A stretch of DNA of 64,000 bases. It comes from Vibrio sp. 14G-20. Lineage in GTDB: Bacteria; Pseudomonadota; Gammaproteobacteria; Enterobacterales; Vibrionaceae. Shown piece after piece: positions 62,893-64,000 of the stretch; within the stretch, counting starts at the first letter, position 1, and each line of letters opens with the position of its first letter. Location of the stretch: NCBI RefSeq assembly GCF_026241515.1, contig NZ_JAPHPW010000012.1, positions 62,001 to 126,000 on the forward strand, in the 5' to 3' direction. Made by a program: the position numbers and the translations under genes. The notes beneath the pieces were generated by a model, which made no database searches, was not told the DNA's origin, and saw nothing but the letters and a program-made list of their open reading frames with translations.

Positions 62893-63681
62893 TTACAAGT
62901 GGGTTTTAGCCACTTTAGCCGAAGCACTGTTTGGGTACTCGGTAACGACTTGTTGGTAATATTTCTTAGCTTGCGCCGCGTTGTTGTTGCGTGCAGCTAT
63001 GTCACCAAGCTTAACCAGCGCATCTGCTCGCTTATTTGAGTCTTTGTATGACACAACAGCGGCAAAGCTCTTCACGGCTTCTTTATCTTGCTTCTTAGCA
63101 AAATAAAGCTGACCTAACCAGTAGTGTGAGTTAGGTGTGAAGGTTGAATCTGGGAAGTCTTTTTGAAACTTTTGAAATGCTGCGATAGCACCCGTGTAGT
63201 CTCGTTGCTTTAGAATCATATCTACAGCATTTTGATAAGCGGTTTGCTCATCCACATCAGTACTGAACGTACCAGAAGCGTCTTTAGAGCCTTCGCTCGC
63301 CGCTACTGCTACCGTTGCCGTTCCTGCTGCTTTCACCTCGCCTCTCACACGATCCAGTTCAATGAACAGTTCACGTTGGCGCTCTAGCATTTGCTTCATA
63401 TCGTAGCTGTTTCGTTCCAGCTCACCACGAAGTTCACTGATCTCCAGTGCCATGTCGTCGATTTGCTGTTGCATTTGAAGCTGAACGAGATTGCGATTTT
63501 GAAGCAGGCGCTCTAAACGCTCAATATCTGATTCGTTAGATGCAGACGCTGCTCGAGAGGAAGATGATGAATTGGTTGCGGTGCTATTGAGATCGGATAC
63601 TGGAGCTGGTGCAGCGAACGTAGTGTTCGCTGCACTTGCCAGTAACGAAAGCAAAATGACTCGCTTTGTGTTACTGAACAT
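62893..63681 (-). CDS. cpoB: Tol-Pal system coordinator CpoB (YbgF)
   Basis: A 262-residue periplasmic protein that links peptidoglycan synthesis by PBP1B to constriction by the Tol-Pal complex. A signal peptide ends at TTFAAPA. Residues about 50-100 form the trimerising coiled coil (RLERLLQNRNLVQLQMQQQIDDM), and TPR repeats cover the C terminus (AYQNAVDMILKQRDYTGAIAAFQKF; PNSHYWLGQLYFAKK). ATG at 63681 after GAGGAA is chosen. It is 33 bases downstream of pal, as in other gammaproteobacteria. Confidence 0.94.
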   Translation of the reverse strand: MFSNTKRVILLSLLASAANTTFAAPAPVSDLNSTATNSSSSSRAASASNESDIERLERLLQNRNLVQLQMQQQIDDMALEISELRGELERNSYDMKQMLERQRELFIELDRVRGEVKAAGTATVAVAASEGSKDASGTFSTDVDEQTAYQNAVDMILKQRDYTGAIAAFQKFQKDFPDSTFTPNSHYWLGQLYFAKKQDKEAVKSFAAVVSYKDSNKRADALVKLGDIAARNNNAAQAKKYYQQVVTEYPNSASAKVAKTHL

Positions 63682-63714
63682 GAGGCAATTCCTCAATTAT
63701 ATAGTCTACTAAAA

Positions 63715-64000
63715 TTAGTAAACTAGTACTGCGCGACGGTTTTTAGCGTACACATCTTCAGATTGACCTAGAAGAAGTGGCTTCTCTTCACCGTAGCTTA
63801 CGATAGAGATTTGGTCTGCTTGAACACCTAGAGCTTGTAGGTATTTCGCTACAGCTTGTGCACGACGCTCGCCAAGTGCGATGTTGTACTCAGGAGTACC
63901 GCGTTCGTCAGCGTGACCTTCGATAGTAACGTTCATGTCAACGTTGTTGCTTAGGTAAGCTGCGTGAGCTGCTAGAATTTCTTCGTAGTCGCCAGCGATA
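63715..64000 (-). CDS. pal: Peptidoglycan-associated lipoprotein Pal (C-terminal part)
   Basis: The frame runs off the window's right edge, so only about 95 C-terminal residues are seen. It carries the OmpA-type peptidoglycan-binding domain, with [27 protein letters not shown] and the end [15 protein letters not shown]. It anchors the outer membrane to peptidoglycan and binds TolB. The start lies outside the window. Confidence 0.93.
   Translation of the reverse strand, partial: IAGDYEEILAAHAAYLSNNVDMNVTIEGHADERGTPEYNIALGERRAQAVAKYLQALGVQADQISIVSYGEEKPLLLGQSEDVYAKNRRAVLVY

Noticed and set aside
1..64000. Integrated phage, integron or genomic island
   Set aside because: No integrase, transposase, attachment repeats or phage structural genes. 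The single tRNA has no flanking direct repeat of its 3' end that I could see, and gene order is mostly conserved core.

Overview
The window is ordinary chromosomal DNA of a gammaproteobacterium. Gene order and protein sequences point to Vibrio, probably close to the V. splendidus clade. The evidence is a split trpE/trpG/trpD with fused trpCF, the rluB-yciO-rnm-trp-yciB-yciA-yciI order, a T2SS pilotin of the Vibrio AspS type beside metE/metR, and several TRAP transporters. No phage, insertion sequence, integron or CRISPR array was found. The species assignment is from memory of these families, not from a search.

Layout. 1-4700: translation and RNA genes (efpL, DNA-mimic protein, a TrmH-like methylase, rluB, yciO, rnm). 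4690-11955: a complete tryptophan operon with TrpR operator, leader peptide (five Trp codons), attenuator and trpEGD(CF)BA. 12000-16500: a DAACS symporter and a three-gene TRAP transporter. 17000-20050: an amino-acid binding protein, a HisC-like aminotransferase and a divergent LysR regulator. 20390-26800: small proteins, yciB, yciA, yciI, the pilotin gene, then metE/metR with two MetJ-like operators between them. 26900-32400: a membrane protein, ygiQ, and a divergent XRE-cupin/BenE pair whose regulator ends inside an eight-copy 8-bp tandem repeat. 32460-37500: GtrA, GT39 and GT2 genes divergent from an OmpR-type two-component system. 37600-42000: PLP enzyme, dienelactone hydrolase, dadA-like gene and LysR regulator. 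42170-48490: a leftward cluster of DHH phosphoesterase, two membrane proteins, an MltC-like transglycosylase and three lipoproteins (LPP20/CsgG-like). 49160-54600: a HAD phosphatase and a TRAP transporter divergent from a glycerophosphodiesterase and a DeoR regulator. 54670-64000: gltS, tRNA-Ser(GGA), alaE, a hybrid histidine kinase, a YgfB-family protein, a K+ channel, nadA, cpoB and the 3' part of pal.

The two least-explained modules are the envelope lipoprotein/transglycosylase cluster and the TRAP/glycerophosphodiesterase/HAD/DeoR locus. The latter has a pair of matching palindromic sites (TTCAWATGAA) in its divergent promoter region and looks like a self-contained catabolic unit with unknown substrate. 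Other points of interest are a small host protein resembling phage Mu GemA, a perfect 13-bp inverted repeat just upstream of gltS, and a glycolipid-modification gene set facing its own two-component system.
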